64,000 bases of DNA from Salifodinibacter halophilus (GCA_012999515.1 JABEEB010000001.1:1178001-1242000); one strand, 5' to 3'. Numbered from the stretch's first letter, positions 16,791-24,901 are shown. Notes: generated by a model not told the origin, from the letters alone. A program made the numbers and translations.

Positions 16791-17858
16791 GTGAGCGATT
16801 GCTGTAACAACTCGACTGTCGGTCAGGGCACGGAAGATGCACTGTTCATCAGCCGCGGCGTGAGTCGGCGTGCGCTACTCAAGCGCATGGGCAGTGTTGC
16901 CGGCGCCGCCGCGCTGGCGGGCCTTCCCGCCTGCAGTAGCGGGGGTGGTGAAACCGTTAAGCTAGCTTTCTGCAGCCAATTGCTGTGCGTGGCGCCGTAC
17001 GAGGCCACTCGCGCCGCTGGTTTCTTCGCCGAAGAAGGGCTCGACGTGCAGTTAGTCTATAGCCGCGGCGGCAGCGCAGCGGTACAGGCGCTCAATGCGG
17101 GCGGCGTCGACTACGCTGCCACCTCGTTCGACGCAGCCCTTAACGCGTTCGCCAACGGCGCGAATGTCATGCGCTTTGCCACCACCGGGCGACTGCCGTT
17201 ATTCGCGCTCGCAACCGGGCCACACACCGCTGACGGCATCCGTAGCATCGACGATCTCAAAGGCAAGACCGTCGGCGTGGCCCAGCTCGGCAATTCCGAC
17301 CACGCTTTGATGCTGTATCTGCTGGAGCAAAATGGCATCGACTCCGACAGCGTCAACTTTGCCATTCTCGGCCCCAATCTCTATGACGCTCTGCGTCTGG
17401 GGCAAGTGGATGCCGGCATGGTGCAAGAGCCGGGGTTGACCCTGCTGCAACGCGAGGGTGCCCGGGTCCTAGTCAACCTGATGACCACCGAGGACGCTAA
17501 ACGCTATCTGGGCGGCGCTTACGAATTCATGGGCGTTGCCGTACGGCCGGACGAGGCCGAACAACGCCGTGAGCAGATGCAAAAAATTGGGCGTGCGCTC
17601 ACCGCCGGCATGGAATACATGCAACAAGCGCCGATCGAGGACATTATCGACGCCCTGCCCGATGAACTAGTCGCGGGCGGCGATATGGAAGTGCTTGCCA
17701 AGGCGCTGGCGGAATATCGCGCATCGCTGTACCCGTCGAGCGTACAGATCTCTCGGGACGCCTGCGACAGCGTGATGAAAGCGCATCTGCTCGCCGACAT
17801 CCAGAAAGAACCCGTCAATATGGACCAACTACTCAACCAGTCCGTGCTCGGCGCCTAA
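16791..17858 (+). CDS. ABC transporter substrate-binding protein, cysteine-rich NMT1/TauA-like (SaoB-like)
   Basis: A 355-residue binding protein that begins with GTG preceded by GGGGAGAT. It has the order: MSDCC at the extreme N-terminus, a twin-arginine-like signal (SRRALLKRMG, residues 25-34) with a hydrophobic stretch, a possible lipid-attachment Cys48, then an NMT1/TauA-type periplasmic domain. The mature domain starts VKLAFCSQLLCVAPYEATR, placing Cys61 and Cys66 next to the usual ligand pocket. That is unusual, since sulfonate- and thiamine-precursor-binding relatives lack them. The gene shares its stop with the start of the ATPase gene (TAATG). From memory this matches what NCBI families call SaoB, some of which are selenoproteins. 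Ligand unknown. Confidence 0.85.
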   Translation: MSDCCNNSTVGQGTEDALFISRGVSRRALLKRMGSVAGAAALAGLPACSSGGGETVKLAFCSQLLCVAPYEATRAAGFFAEEGLDVQLVYSRGGSAAVQALNAGGVDYAATSFDAALNAFANGANVMRFATTGRLPLFALATGPHTADGIRSIDDLKGKTVGVAQLGNSDHALMLYLLEQNGIDSDSVNFAILGPNLYDALRLGQVDAGMVQEPGLTLLQREGARVLVNLMTTEDAKRYLGGAYEFMGVAVRPDEAEQRREQMQKIGRALTAGMEYMQQAPIEDIIDALPDELVAGGDMEVLAKALAEYRASLYPSSVQISRDACDSVMKAHLLADIQKEPVNMDQLLNQSVLGA

Positions 17859-18643
17859 TGCTGAGTATTTCCAACCTTGCGCTGGCGTACGGCAACGCCG
17901 AACCAGTGCTCGAAAACGTCGACCTCGAAGTCCCCCAAGGCGAATTCATCAGCCTAGTCGGCCCGTCCGGCTGTGGCAAAAGCACACTGCTACGGGCCGT
18001 CATGGGACTGCAGGCACCCCACGGCGGGCACGCCGAGTTGGATATTCCAGCGCATGAGGTGGGCATTCTGTTTCAGGACGACGCCCTGCTTCCCTGGCGC
18101 ACCGCATGCGAAAACGTCGCCCTCGGGCTGCGCATCCACGGTACCGATAAGCGCGCGGCGCGAGCGCAGGCGAACGAGTGGCTCGCCGCTGTCGGCCTCG
18201 CCCAGCTGGCGCACCGCTACCCGCGCGAACTCTCCGGTGGCCAGCGCAAGCGCGTTGCCATCGCCCAGGTGCTCGCACTGCGACCCAAACTGTTACTGAT
18301 GGACGAGCCCTTTGCATCGCTGGACGCCATCGTGCGCCACTACCTGACCGAAGATCTCCTCAAATGGGTGGAAGGGGAAGGCCTGACCGTACTCATGGTG
18401 ACCCACGATCTGGAAGAAGCGGTCAGCGTATCCGACCGCGTGGTGCTGCTCGGAAACGGCCCGCGCGCCCACGTCAAATGCCGTTTCGAGGTCCCCATCG
18501 CCCGGCCACGCGACCCGATGCGAGCACGCGAACACCCCGAATTCATACCATTGCTCGAGCGTCTTTGGGACGCACTTTCGGAAGAAGTGCATGCGCGACC
18601 TAACGGCGCAGACAACAAACCCGATCCGGAGGCGGCGCGATGA
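17858..18643 (+). CDS. ABC transporter ATP-binding protein (TauB/SsuB-like, SaoA-like)
   Basis: A 261-residue ATPase with Walker A GPSGCGKST (residues 35-43), a Q-loop around LFQDDALLPW (71-80), signature LSGGQ (125-129), Walker B LLLMDE (145-150) and the switch histidine in MVTHD. It is most like the ATPases of nitrate/sulfonate/taurine importers. It powers uptake through the permease at 18640. Start and stop overlap the neighbouring genes (TAATG before, ATGA after), so translation is coupled. The C-terminal tail after about residue 225 is charged and unremarkable. Confidence 0.94.
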   Translation: MLSISNLALAYGNAEPVLENVDLEVPQGEFISLVGPSGCGKSTLLRAVMGLQAPHGGHAELDIPAHEVGILFQDDALLPWRTACENVALGLRIHGTDKRAARAQANEWLAAVGLAQLAHRYPRELSGGQRKRVAIAQVLALRPKLLLMDEPFASLDAIVRHYLTEDLLKWVEGEGLTVLMVTHDLEEAVSVSDRVVLLGNGPRAHVKCRFEVPIARPRDPMRAREHPEFIPLLERLWDALSEEVHARPNGADNKPDPEAAR

Positions 18644-19404
18644 TCACGCCGCGCTTGGGCGTTTTTCTGCGACGGACTGTCGCATTGATCGCGGTATTGG
18701 TGCTTTGGGAACTGGCCGCCGGCCCGCTAGGCTGGGTCGACCCGTTTTATCTGCCACCGCCGTCCGATATCGGCGCCACGCTGGCGGACCTGTTTGCCGG
18801 CGGCGACATCTACCAGCACTTGGCAAGCACATTCGGCGCCGCGCTGGCAGGCCTGGCACTGGGCGTGTTCATCGGTGCCTTGTTCGGCTTCAGCGCCGCA
18901 CTCGTGCCCGTTTTGGCCGAGTTACTGGAACCTGTGATGGTGCTGCTTAATGCAATCCCGCGCGTAATCCTCGCCCCGCTTTTCATCATCTGGCTGGGCA
19001 TCGGCATGGGATCCAAGATTGCGCTCTCGTTTATTCTCGTAGTGGTGCTAACCTTCTTCTCAGTCTACAACGGCATCCGCGAGGTCGATGTCCGCCTAGT
19101 CGAGCGTGTGCGTACGCTCGGCGGCGGCTCCTGGATGGTGTTGCGCGAGGTTTACATCCCATCGGTCGTGTCGTGGGTGATGAGCAACCTCAAGGTGGCC
19201 GTCGGCTTCGCATTTACCGGCGCCGTAGTGGGCGAATTCGTGGCCTCCACCCGCGGGCTGGGCTACCTGCTGTCCTTCGCTCAGACCACCTACAACGCCT
19301 CGCTGAGCATGGCGCTGATCTTCATGGTCGTGGTTGTGGTGATGCTGCTGTTCTCGGCCGCCGGCTGGCTGGAACGCCGCCTGCTGCGCTGGAAATACCG
19401 ATGA
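18640..19404 (+). CDS. ABC transporter permease (TauC/SsuC-like, SaoP-like)
   Basis: A 254-residue inner-membrane permease with about six helices. The cytoplasmic coupling loop EAA motif is recognisable around residues 145-170 (ERVRTLGGGSWMVLREVYIP). This is the BPD_transp_1 family as in taurine and sulfonate importers. It overlaps the ATPase gene by 4 bases (ATGA) and the next gene by 4 bases. The transported compound is not evident; the surrounding thiol- and sulfur-handling proteins argue for a sulfur-, selenium- or metal-containing ligand. Confidence 0.93.
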   Translation: MITPRLGVFLRRTVALIAVLVLWELAAGPLGWVDPFYLPPPSDIGATLADLFAGGDIYQHLASTFGAALAGLALGVFIGALFGFSAALVPVLAELLEPVMVLLNAIPRVILAPLFIIWLGIGMGSKIALSFILVVVLTFFSVYNGIREVDVRLVERVRTLGGGSWMVLREVYIPSVVSWVMSNLKVAVGFAFTGAVVGEFVASTRGLGYLLSFAQTTYNASLSMALIFMVVVVVMLLFSAAGWLERRLLRWKYR

Positions 19405-19814
19405 GCAACTGCTGCTCGCCGAGCCACGAGCGAAAGCAACTGTCGGTACACAGTTGCTTCGAGCGCGGGCGAACCACACGGGGATTGCCACCGCTGGCCA
19501 TTGCCGGCGAACGCGTAACCACCTCATATGGTTTATGGGCCGCTTTCTCCCTGCGCCTGGAAGCAGACAGCCTGTGTGAGATCCGCTTCACCGCCAGCAC
19601 CTGCACTACGCTCATTGCGTATTGCCAAGCGCTGGTCGAATTGATCCAGGGACGAAGGCGCGACGAAGCACGTGAATCGGGAAGTCGATTCCTGATTGAC
19701 CGCCTGCCGGGTGTACCCATGGCTAAGCACGATCGTGCGACATTGGCCGCGGCAGCTTTCCAAGCCGCACTTGCGGCAACTAATAAACCACCCGAAACGG
19801 GAGAAACTAAATGA
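19401..19814 (+). CDS. Degenerate NifU/IscU-like protein with N-terminal Cys-Cys
   Basis: A 137-residue protein in two parts. The first 30 residues are basic and cysteine-bearing (MSNCC, Cys19). Residues about 40-125 follow the NifU/IscU N-terminal scaffold pattern: FSLRLEADSLCEIRF, STCTTLIAYCQALVELIQG and RRRDEA. Of the three cluster-ligand cysteines of IscU, only the middle one (Cys68) is clear. The first is missing and the third position holds a stretch around MAKHDR, so classical cluster assembly is unlikely. Extra cysteines occur at 59 and 75. It overlaps the permease and the DsrE gene by 4 bases each, so it is made with them. The NifU relation is my pattern reading, not a search result. 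Confidence 0.6.
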   Translation: MSNCCSPSHERKQLSVHSCFERGRTTRGLPPLAIAGERVTTSYGLWAAFSLRLEADSLCEIRFTASTCTTLIAYCQALVELIQGRRRDEARESGSRFLIDRLPGVPMAKHDRATLAAAAFQAALAATNKPPETGETK

Positions 19815-20149
19815 AAGTCGCCTACCTCTTCGCCACACAGAAGCACACGGTTTCATACGTGCTCGGCCGCATGATCCTGCCGCAACTCGAAGAAGCACGT
19901 CATGGTGTCGAGGTCGTAGGGATGTTCTTTTTCGAGGACAACAACTACGTGTTATTGGACGGCAACCCGATTGGCGAACGTCTAAAAAAAGTCGCCGATA
20001 CCCAGGGCATCCAGCTGATGGGTTGCGACCAGTGCTGCTACGAACGTGAAATCGCCGACCAACTCATGGACGGCGTTCCGATTGGCTGTTTCCCGGACCT
20101 CTACGGCGCGCTCGCCGGCAACATGCCAGACCAGGTCATCACGCTCTAA
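19811..20149 (+). CDS. DsrE-like protein (SaoD-like)
   Basis: A 112-residue DsrE/DsrF-fold protein: VAYLFATQKHTVSYVLGRMI, a hydrophobic strand GVEVVGMFFFEDNNYV, GERL, and a cysteine cluster at MGCDQCCYER (Cys72, 75, 76), plus GCFPDLY (Cys93). DsrE-type proteins carry persulfide sulfur on a cysteine. The SaoD family, as I recall it, has this exact layout and ends in DQVITL. Last gene of the five-gene cluster; it overlaps the preceding gene by 4 bases. It may accept or relay a thiol-bound group derived from the imported ligand. Confidence 0.82.
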   Translation: MKVAYLFATQKHTVSYVLGRMILPQLEEARHGVEVVGMFFFEDNNYVLLDGNPIGERLKKVADTQGIQLMGCDQCCYEREIADQLMDGVPIGCFPDLYGALAGNMPDQVITL

Positions 20150-20528
20150 AGCATTCCTTACGGGTCGGCAGAGTATATTCCACCCATGCTGATTTGCCAG
20201 CATCCGTGGTATCACTCTTGCCGCCCCGGCTTGGTGACGCCCGCCGGCCACACGAACCGCCTCACCCGCGGCGATTGGCCGGCGTCGGCTCGTCCGGCAG
20301 GCGAAGCCAAGGGAATTCACGCTTGTTGTGCGCCAAACACCCTGATCCCGCATCGCTAAACACGCGTCAGAATGACCGAATCGGGCGAGCTCTGGTGTCC
20401 GACCGTAAAAGCATAGGACAAACCTAACGACCACGAATCCCATTTCACCGCCGGCGCCACCGCGTACGGTCAATCCGGCTCCGTGTTCGCCTATAATGGT
20501 GCGTTTGCGCGCAGGCGAATCGTTCGAC
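20150..20528. other. Intergenic stretch with promoter near its end
   Basis: About 380 bases without a supportable gene or obvious terminator. A consensus TATAAT at 20492-20497 lies 32 bases before the oxidoreductase start. Confidence 0.4.
20492..20497 (+). promoter_or_regulatory. Sigma-70 -10 box (TATAAT) for the BaiN-type gene
   Basis: A perfect TATAAT in CGCCTATAATGGTG. A transcript would start near 20504, which supports translation from 20529 rather than from the ATG at 20496. The -35 region (near GGTCAA, 20468-20473) is weak. Confidence 0.5.
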
Positions 20529-21704
20529 ATGAAATGGGATGTGCTGGTCGTGGGCGGTGGTGCCGCCGGGCTGATGTGCGCGCTTGTCGCCGGCCAGCGC
20601 GGGCGACGGGTCTGCGTGGTCGAACATACCAAGCGTGTCGGCAAAAAGATCCTGATGTCCGGCGGTGGCCGCTGCAATTTCACCAACTTGGGCGTTACTC
20701 CGGAGAGCTTTCTCTCGGCGAATCCGCACTTTGCCAAGTCGGCATTGGCACGCTACACGCCGCAGGATTTCATTGATCTGGTAGACCGACACGGCATCGC
20801 CTGGCATGAAAAGGAAAAAGGCCAGCTTTTCTGTGATTCGTCTTCCAAACAGATCGTGCGAATGTTGCTGGACGAATGCCACGCTGCGGGCGTGCACATA
20901 ACGGTTTCCTGCAGCATCGAAAAGGTTGAACGCCGTGCGGACGGTTTTGCCGTGGACACCACACACGGAGCGGCGGAATGCGAATCGCTGGTGGTGGCCA
21001 CGGGCGGACTGTCCATTCCACGCATGGGTGCCTCCGGCCTGGGTTACCAACTGGCGCGGCAGTTCGAACACACGATTCAGCCCACGCGCGCAGCACTAGT
21101 GCCACTGACGCTCGACGGCCGGCACCTGGCGCGCTATCAGGATCTGGCCGGCATCAGCCTGCCGGATGCGGAAGCACGGGCGAACGGCACCGCCTTCCAA
21201 GCCGGCATGCTATTCACCCATGGCGGCTTGAGTGGGCCGGCCATTTTGCAGATTTCCTCGTACTGGCAACCGGGCGACGATTTGCGGCTTAATTTCACGC
21301 CAACAGTGGAGCCGGGCTGGTTGTCCGAGCAGGCGCGGGAGCGGCCTGACGTGTCGCTGAAAACTGTCCTAGCAAACACCTTGCCCAAACGTTTGGCGCA
21401 GCGTCTATGCGAACTCCGGTTCGCCGAGCACCCCATGCGCCAATACCGTGCGGAGCGGCTACGCGAGATCGAACAAGAACTTTGCGACTGGCCCATCGCC
21501 GCCAACGGCACCGAAGGCTATCGCACCGCCGAAGTCACGCTGGGCGGCGTGGATACCGATGGGCTGTCCTCGCGCACGATGGCATCCAAGCACGTGCCCG
21601 GGCTTTATTTCATCGGCGAAGTAGTCGACGTAACCGGGTGGCTGGGCGGCTACAACTTTCAGTGGGCCTGGGCATCGGGCCAGGCGGCCGGCGAAGCCGT
21701 CTAA
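20529..21704 (+). CDS. BaiN/HI0933-family FAD-dependent oxidoreductase
   Basis: A 391-residue flavoprotein. The N-terminal dinucleotide fold DVLVVGGGAAGLMCALVAG is followed by KKILMSGGGRCNFTN, the hallmark of the HI0933/YhiN/BaiN family. The middle has VVATGGLSIPRMGASGLG, and the C-terminus FIGEVVDVTGWLGGYNFQWA closes the FAD site. Members are cytoplasmic NAD(P)/FAD oxidoreductases of largely undefined substrate. The ATG at 20529 is chosen because the Rossmann strand begins 2-3 residues later and the TATAAT box overlaps the earlier candidate. Stands alone. Confidence 0.93.
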   Translation: MKWDVLVVGGGAAGLMCALVAGQRGRRVCVVEHTKRVGKKILMSGGGRCNFTNLGVTPESFLSANPHFAKSALARYTPQDFIDLVDRHGIAWHEKEKGQLFCDSSSKQIVRMLLDECHAAGVHITVSCSIEKVERRADGFAVDTTHGAAECESLVVATGGLSIPRMGASGLGYQLARQFEHTIQPTRAALVPLTLDGRHLARYQDLAGISLPDAEARANGTAFQAGMLFTHGGLSGPAILQISSYWQPGDDLRLNFTPTVEPGWLSEQARERPDVSLKTVLANTLPKRLAQRLCELRFAEHPMRQYRAERLREIEQELCDWPIAANGTEGYRTAEVTLGGVDTDGLSSRTMASKHVPGLYFIGEVVDVTGWLGGYNFQWAWASGQAAGEAV

Positions 21705-21925
21705 CGACACGCGCACCAGCCGGTAATTATGGGGTCAATGACTAAGCGCCCCGCTAAATCTGGCGGCACAAGTCCGCCGCGCGATTAGCCCCGCCCTATT
21801 CTGCTAAGCGAGCGTAAACGCAACCAGGATGGCATTCAGCGCCCTAGCCTTAGACAGCGCTAACTGGCTGTTGATGGGCGCATAGCGGCAATGAAGACGG
21901 CCAAGCGACTGTCGTCCGTATCGCG

Positions 21926-22786
21926 TCATGCAAACGCGACAGCTTCGAAACGACGCTTCGGTTGCGTCAATCCAGCGCCTAATTGAACCAAGGGCAATTC
22001 ATACAATTGACGAGCATGCTGCTCCTGGACGGCGGCAAAAACGCCAGAAATCGCAGCCGATAACGCTTGATCCGGCGGTTGATGCTGCAAGCGTGCGCCG
22101 GTGTACAAAGCGGTGACCACGTCGCCCGTTCCGACGGGCTGGACCGGTAGACGCGGCGTTTCGACTCGCCACGCCCCATGCTCGGTTACCGCGATGCAAT
22201 CGAGCGTGTCGGCCTCAGATGCGCCAACGCCAGTTACGACGACCTCACGCGCGCCGCGCTCGATGAGTTGATGAGCAGCCGTCTTGGCCGCATTCGGCGT
22301 TCTCGTTGGTAGACCGGTCAGGCGCTCGAGTTCGTAGTCGTTGGGGACGACGAGATTCGCGAGCGGCAAGAGTGTATCCCGGATACCGGCGAAGGTTTCC
22401 TGATCGGCGATATCACCAGCCTCCCAACTACCGATGACCGGATCGAGCACATAGGGGCAGTCAGCATTGTCGGCTTTAACCTGCTCGACGAAACGCGCTA
22501 TCCGGCTTACGGGACCAGCCGCGCCGAGATAACCACTGATGATAGCGCGGGTGCGGCGCGGAGGTTGGCGCTCGAGCAGCGCGTCGAGAAGCACGCCGAT
22601 CTGCTCCGGATCGATCACATCTCCCGCCATCGACGCATAGCGCGGGGTGTTGCTAAACAAAACAGTCGGCACCGCGCTAACCGGGATGCCGGCAAGCTCG
22701 AGCGGTAACATAGCAGCGCTGTTGCCGGCATGGCCAAAGACAAGCTGCGACTGGATCGAAACCACGCTCGGTTCCTGATTGATCAT
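21926..22786 (-). CDS. pdxY: Pyridoxal kinase
   Basis: A 286-residue ribokinase-superfamily enzyme phosphorylating pyridoxal in the vitamin B6 salvage pathway. Evidence is the opening VVSIQSQLVFGHAGNSAAM (family form SIQS-V-yGhaGN), the ATP-binding VPNDYELERLTGL, and the catalytic PVGTGDVVTALYTG containing the anion-hole GTGD. Length matches PdxY (about 287). Cytoplasmic. Divergent from purM with about 410 bases between them that include a tandem partial repeat. PdxK is the alternative, but size and motifs favour PdxY. Confidence 0.93.
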   Translation of the reverse strand: MINQEPSVVSIQSQLVFGHAGNSAAMLPLELAGIPVSAVPTVLFSNTPRYASMAGDVIDPEQIGVLLDALLERQPPRRTRAIISGYLGAAGPVSRIARFVEQVKADNADCPYVLDPVIGSWEAGDIADQETFAGIRDTLLPLANLVVPNDYELERLTGLPTRTPNAAKTAAHQLIERGAREVVVTGVGASEADTLDCIAVTEHGAWRVETPRLPVQPVGTGDVVTALYTGARLQHQPPDQALSAAISGVFAAVQEQHARQLYELPLVQLGAGLTQPKRRFEAVAFA

Positions 22787-22948
22787 ACGACGGCCGGAAT
22801 TGGTGATTACGCGGTTGTCAGGCTCACGCAGCCTGCTGGAAAAAAGCGCTTAAAACAACGCCACGATTTCACTCAATCAATCCGCCAAATGCCTGAGACG
22901 ATCCATTCATTAGGACAGTTCGCAGCACAATCCACGACAATTCGAAAT

Positions 22949-23032
22949 CCCAATAAGGGGACAGTATACGAAGTTCAACATGCTGCCCCGCCCAATAAGG
23001 GGACAGTATACGAAATTCAACATGCTGCCCCG
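22949..23032. repeat. Tandem pair of 42-bp half REP-like units, copy 8
   Basis: Two head-to-tail units, each CCCAATAAGGGGACAGTATA followed by CGAARTTCAACATGCTGCCCCG, differing at one base. Each holds the left arm and core start of the 75-bp element, while the GGGG/CCCC ends within a unit can pair with each other. Confidence 0.92.
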
Positions 23033-23154
23033 ACCTTTTGCCCAACCTCTCCGTCTTGCCTGTGCCTGATTCGGCGCTCGTAACGATTTCCCCACCAACA
23101 CCGCATTTCGGCGACACAAAGCTAAGACTCTAAGCCGACGATCCGATTGGCAGT

Positions 23155-23160
23155 TATAAT
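23155..23160 (+). promoter_or_regulatory. -10 box (TATAAT) upstream of purM
   Basis: Perfect TATAAT 35 bases before the GTG at 23196. A purine-repressor site was not recognised; no good -35 hexamer is visible at standard spacing. Confidence 0.45.
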
Positions 23161-23195
23161 CGTCGCTCGCCAAGTTGCATTTCTCGGGATTTTTC

Positions 23196-24236
23196 GTGAC
23201 TGACGAACAGGGCCTGACCTACGCCGAAGCGGGCGTTGATATCGACGCAGGTAATGAATTAGTTACCCGCATTGGCACGCGCGTCGAGGCGACGCGTCGG
23301 CCGGAAGTACTCACCGGACTCGGCGGTTTCGGCGGCTTGTTCGAGCTGCCTGTCGATCGCTACAAGCGACCTGTGCTGGTCTCGGCCACGGACGGCGTCG
23401 GCACCAAGCTTCGGCTGGCGATCGAGGCCCAGCGGTATGACACGCTCGGCATCGACCTGGTGGCGATGTGCGCCAACGACGTGCTCGTAACGGGTGGCGA
23501 GCCTCTATTCTTCCTGGATTATTACGCAACGGCGCAGCTCGACACGGACGTGGCGGCCGCCGTGATCGACGGCATTGCCGCTGGCTGTGAGCAAGCCGGA
23601 GCCGCATTAATCGGCGGCGAAACCGCTGAGATGCCGGGAATGTATCAACCCGGCGATTTCGACCTGGCGGGTTTTTGTGTGGGCGCGGTCGAGCGTGACG
23701 CCATCGTCGACGGCAGTAACGTAACCGCAGGTGATGTCGTTATCGGTTTGGCCAGCAGTGGGCCGCACGCCAACGGCTATTCCCTGATCCGGCGCGTCAT
23801 TGACGAGGCCGGTGCTGACCTAACCGATACACTCGACAATCGGCCGCTTGTCGATCATCTGATGGCACCGACACGCATCTACGCCCACGCGGTACGCCAG
23901 CTACAAGCCACTGTATCCATGCACGCCATGGCGCATGTGACCGGCGGCGGCCTGGCCGATAATCTGGCGCGCGTACTGCCGACCGAAGCGGCGGCGCAGA
24001 TTCACGAAAATCGCTGGGAACGACCGGCCATTTTCGACTGGTTGGCTGAGCACGGCGGAATCAGCGCCGATGAAATGCGGCGCACCTTCAACAACGGCAT
24101 CGGTTTCTGCGTGGTCGTGCCCGCCGAGCAGAGCGACACGGCTTTGCAAGCATTAGCCAATGCCGGCGAAACGGCACAGGTGATCGGCGAAATCGAGCAT
24201 CAACGCGCCGACGCACCGTCGGTGTCCATCGGCTGA
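23196..24236 (+). CDS. purM: Phosphoribosylformylglycinamidine cyclo-ligase (AIR synthetase)
   Basis: Fifth step of de novo purine synthesis: ATP-driven closure of FGAM to AIR. The 346-residue product from GTG 23196 is the normal PurM size (E. coli 345). The family opening LTYAEAGVDIDAGNELV begins within a few residues of that start. Other signatures are SATDGVGTKLRLA, DLVAMCANDVLVTGGEPLFFLDYYA, GGETAEMPGMY and MAHVTGGGLADNL. The TTG at 23175 would add seven residues and lies too close to the -10 box. It is followed after 5 bases by purN. Confidence 0.96.
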   Translation: MTDEQGLTYAEAGVDIDAGNELVTRIGTRVEATRRPEVLTGLGGFGGLFELPVDRYKRPVLVSATDGVGTKLRLAIEAQRYDTLGIDLVAMCANDVLVTGGEPLFFLDYYATAQLDTDVAAAVIDGIAAGCEQAGAALIGGETAEMPGMYQPGDFDLAGFCVGAVERDAIVDGSNVTAGDVVIGLASSGPHANGYSLIRRVIDEAGADLTDTLDNRPLVDHLMAPTRIYAHAVRQLQATVSMHAMAHVTGGGLADNLARVLPTEAAAQIHENRWERPAIFDWLAEHGGISADEMRRTFNNGIGFCVVVPAEQSDTALQALANAGETAQVIGEIEHQRADAPSVSIG

Positions 24237-24241
24237 TTCCA

Positions 24242-24901
24242 TTGACCCGGCACGCACGTCTAGCAGTCGTGGCCTCGGGCCGCGGCCGGAACCTGCAAGC
24301 GATCCAGCACACGATCGAGCAAGGTGGGCTCGATGCAACGATCGTCGGGGTGTTTTCGAACCGCCGTCGCGCGCCCGCGCTTGCGTTTGCGGCTGACCGC
24401 GGGCTTCACCATTTCGCCCTCAAGCCGAAGCGGTTTCACGATCGTGCCGCATTCGACGTGGCACTTGCCGAAGCCGTCGCGGCCGTCGATCCGGACTGGG
24501 TCATCCTCGCCGGCTATATGCGGATTCTGACGCCGAAGTTCATCGACCGGTTCTCAGGTCGTCTGGTCAACATCCATCCTTCGCTGCTGCCAGCCTACAA
24601 AGGGCTGGATACGCACGCCCGCGCGCTTGCCGCCGGTGAGACCGTCCACGGTGCGAGTGTGCATATCGTTACCGACGAGCTCGACGCCGGGCCTGTCATC
24701 CGGCAAGGCTATATCCACACCGCAGACGACGATACACCCGAAACGCTGGGCGAGCGGGTAATGAGTCGCGTTGAACAGCAAATCTATCCGGCCGCGCTCG
24801 CTGAACTGAGTAGCGGGCGTGTGGTCTATAGAGACGGCGGCATCATCCGCGACGGCCAGCCGCAAAAGGAAGCACCGAATGACTGCTACGACGCCGATTA
24901 G
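24242..24901 (+). CDS. purN: Phosphoribosylglycinamide formyltransferase
   Basis: Transfers a formyl group from 10-formyl-tetrahydrofolate to GAR, the third step of purine synthesis. 219 residues, starting with TTG 5 bases after purM. Key motifs: VVASGRGRNLQAI (phosphate loop), VNIHPSLLPAYKGLDTHARA with the catalytic Asn and His, and VTDELDAGPVI with the catalytic Asp. The third residue of the phosphate loop region shows the usual SGxGxN as SGRGRN. Translation is probably coupled to purM. The last 23 bases overlap the next gene. Confidence 0.95.
   Translation: MTRHARLAVVASGRGRNLQAIQHTIEQGGLDATIVGVFSNRRRAPALAFAADRGLHHFALKPKRFHDRAAFDVALAEAVAAVDPDWVILAGYMRILTPKFIDRFSGRLVNIHPSLLPAYKGLDTHARALAAGETVHGASVHIVTDELDAGPVIRQGYIHTADDDTPETLGERVMSRVEQQIYPAALAELSSGRVVYRDGGIIRDGQPQKEAPNDCYDAD

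Larger units (their letters stand above)
22787..23195. other. Divergent intergenic region between pdxY and purM
   Basis: Contains two tandem 42-bp repeat units at 22949-23032 and a TATAAT at 23155-23160 for purM. No coding frame was seen and no clear pdxY promoter was recognised. Confidence 0.45.

Noticed and set aside
16449-19814. Selenocysteine (in-frame TGA) in the GDCCVxC, SaoB-like or NifU-like proteins
   Set aside because: All candidate positions are ordinary TGC/TGT codons and no in-frame TGA precedes the natural stops.
22949-23032. Possible mini CRISPR array
   Set aside because: Only two units, directly abutting with no spacer and matching the dispersed REP-like family; no cas genes.
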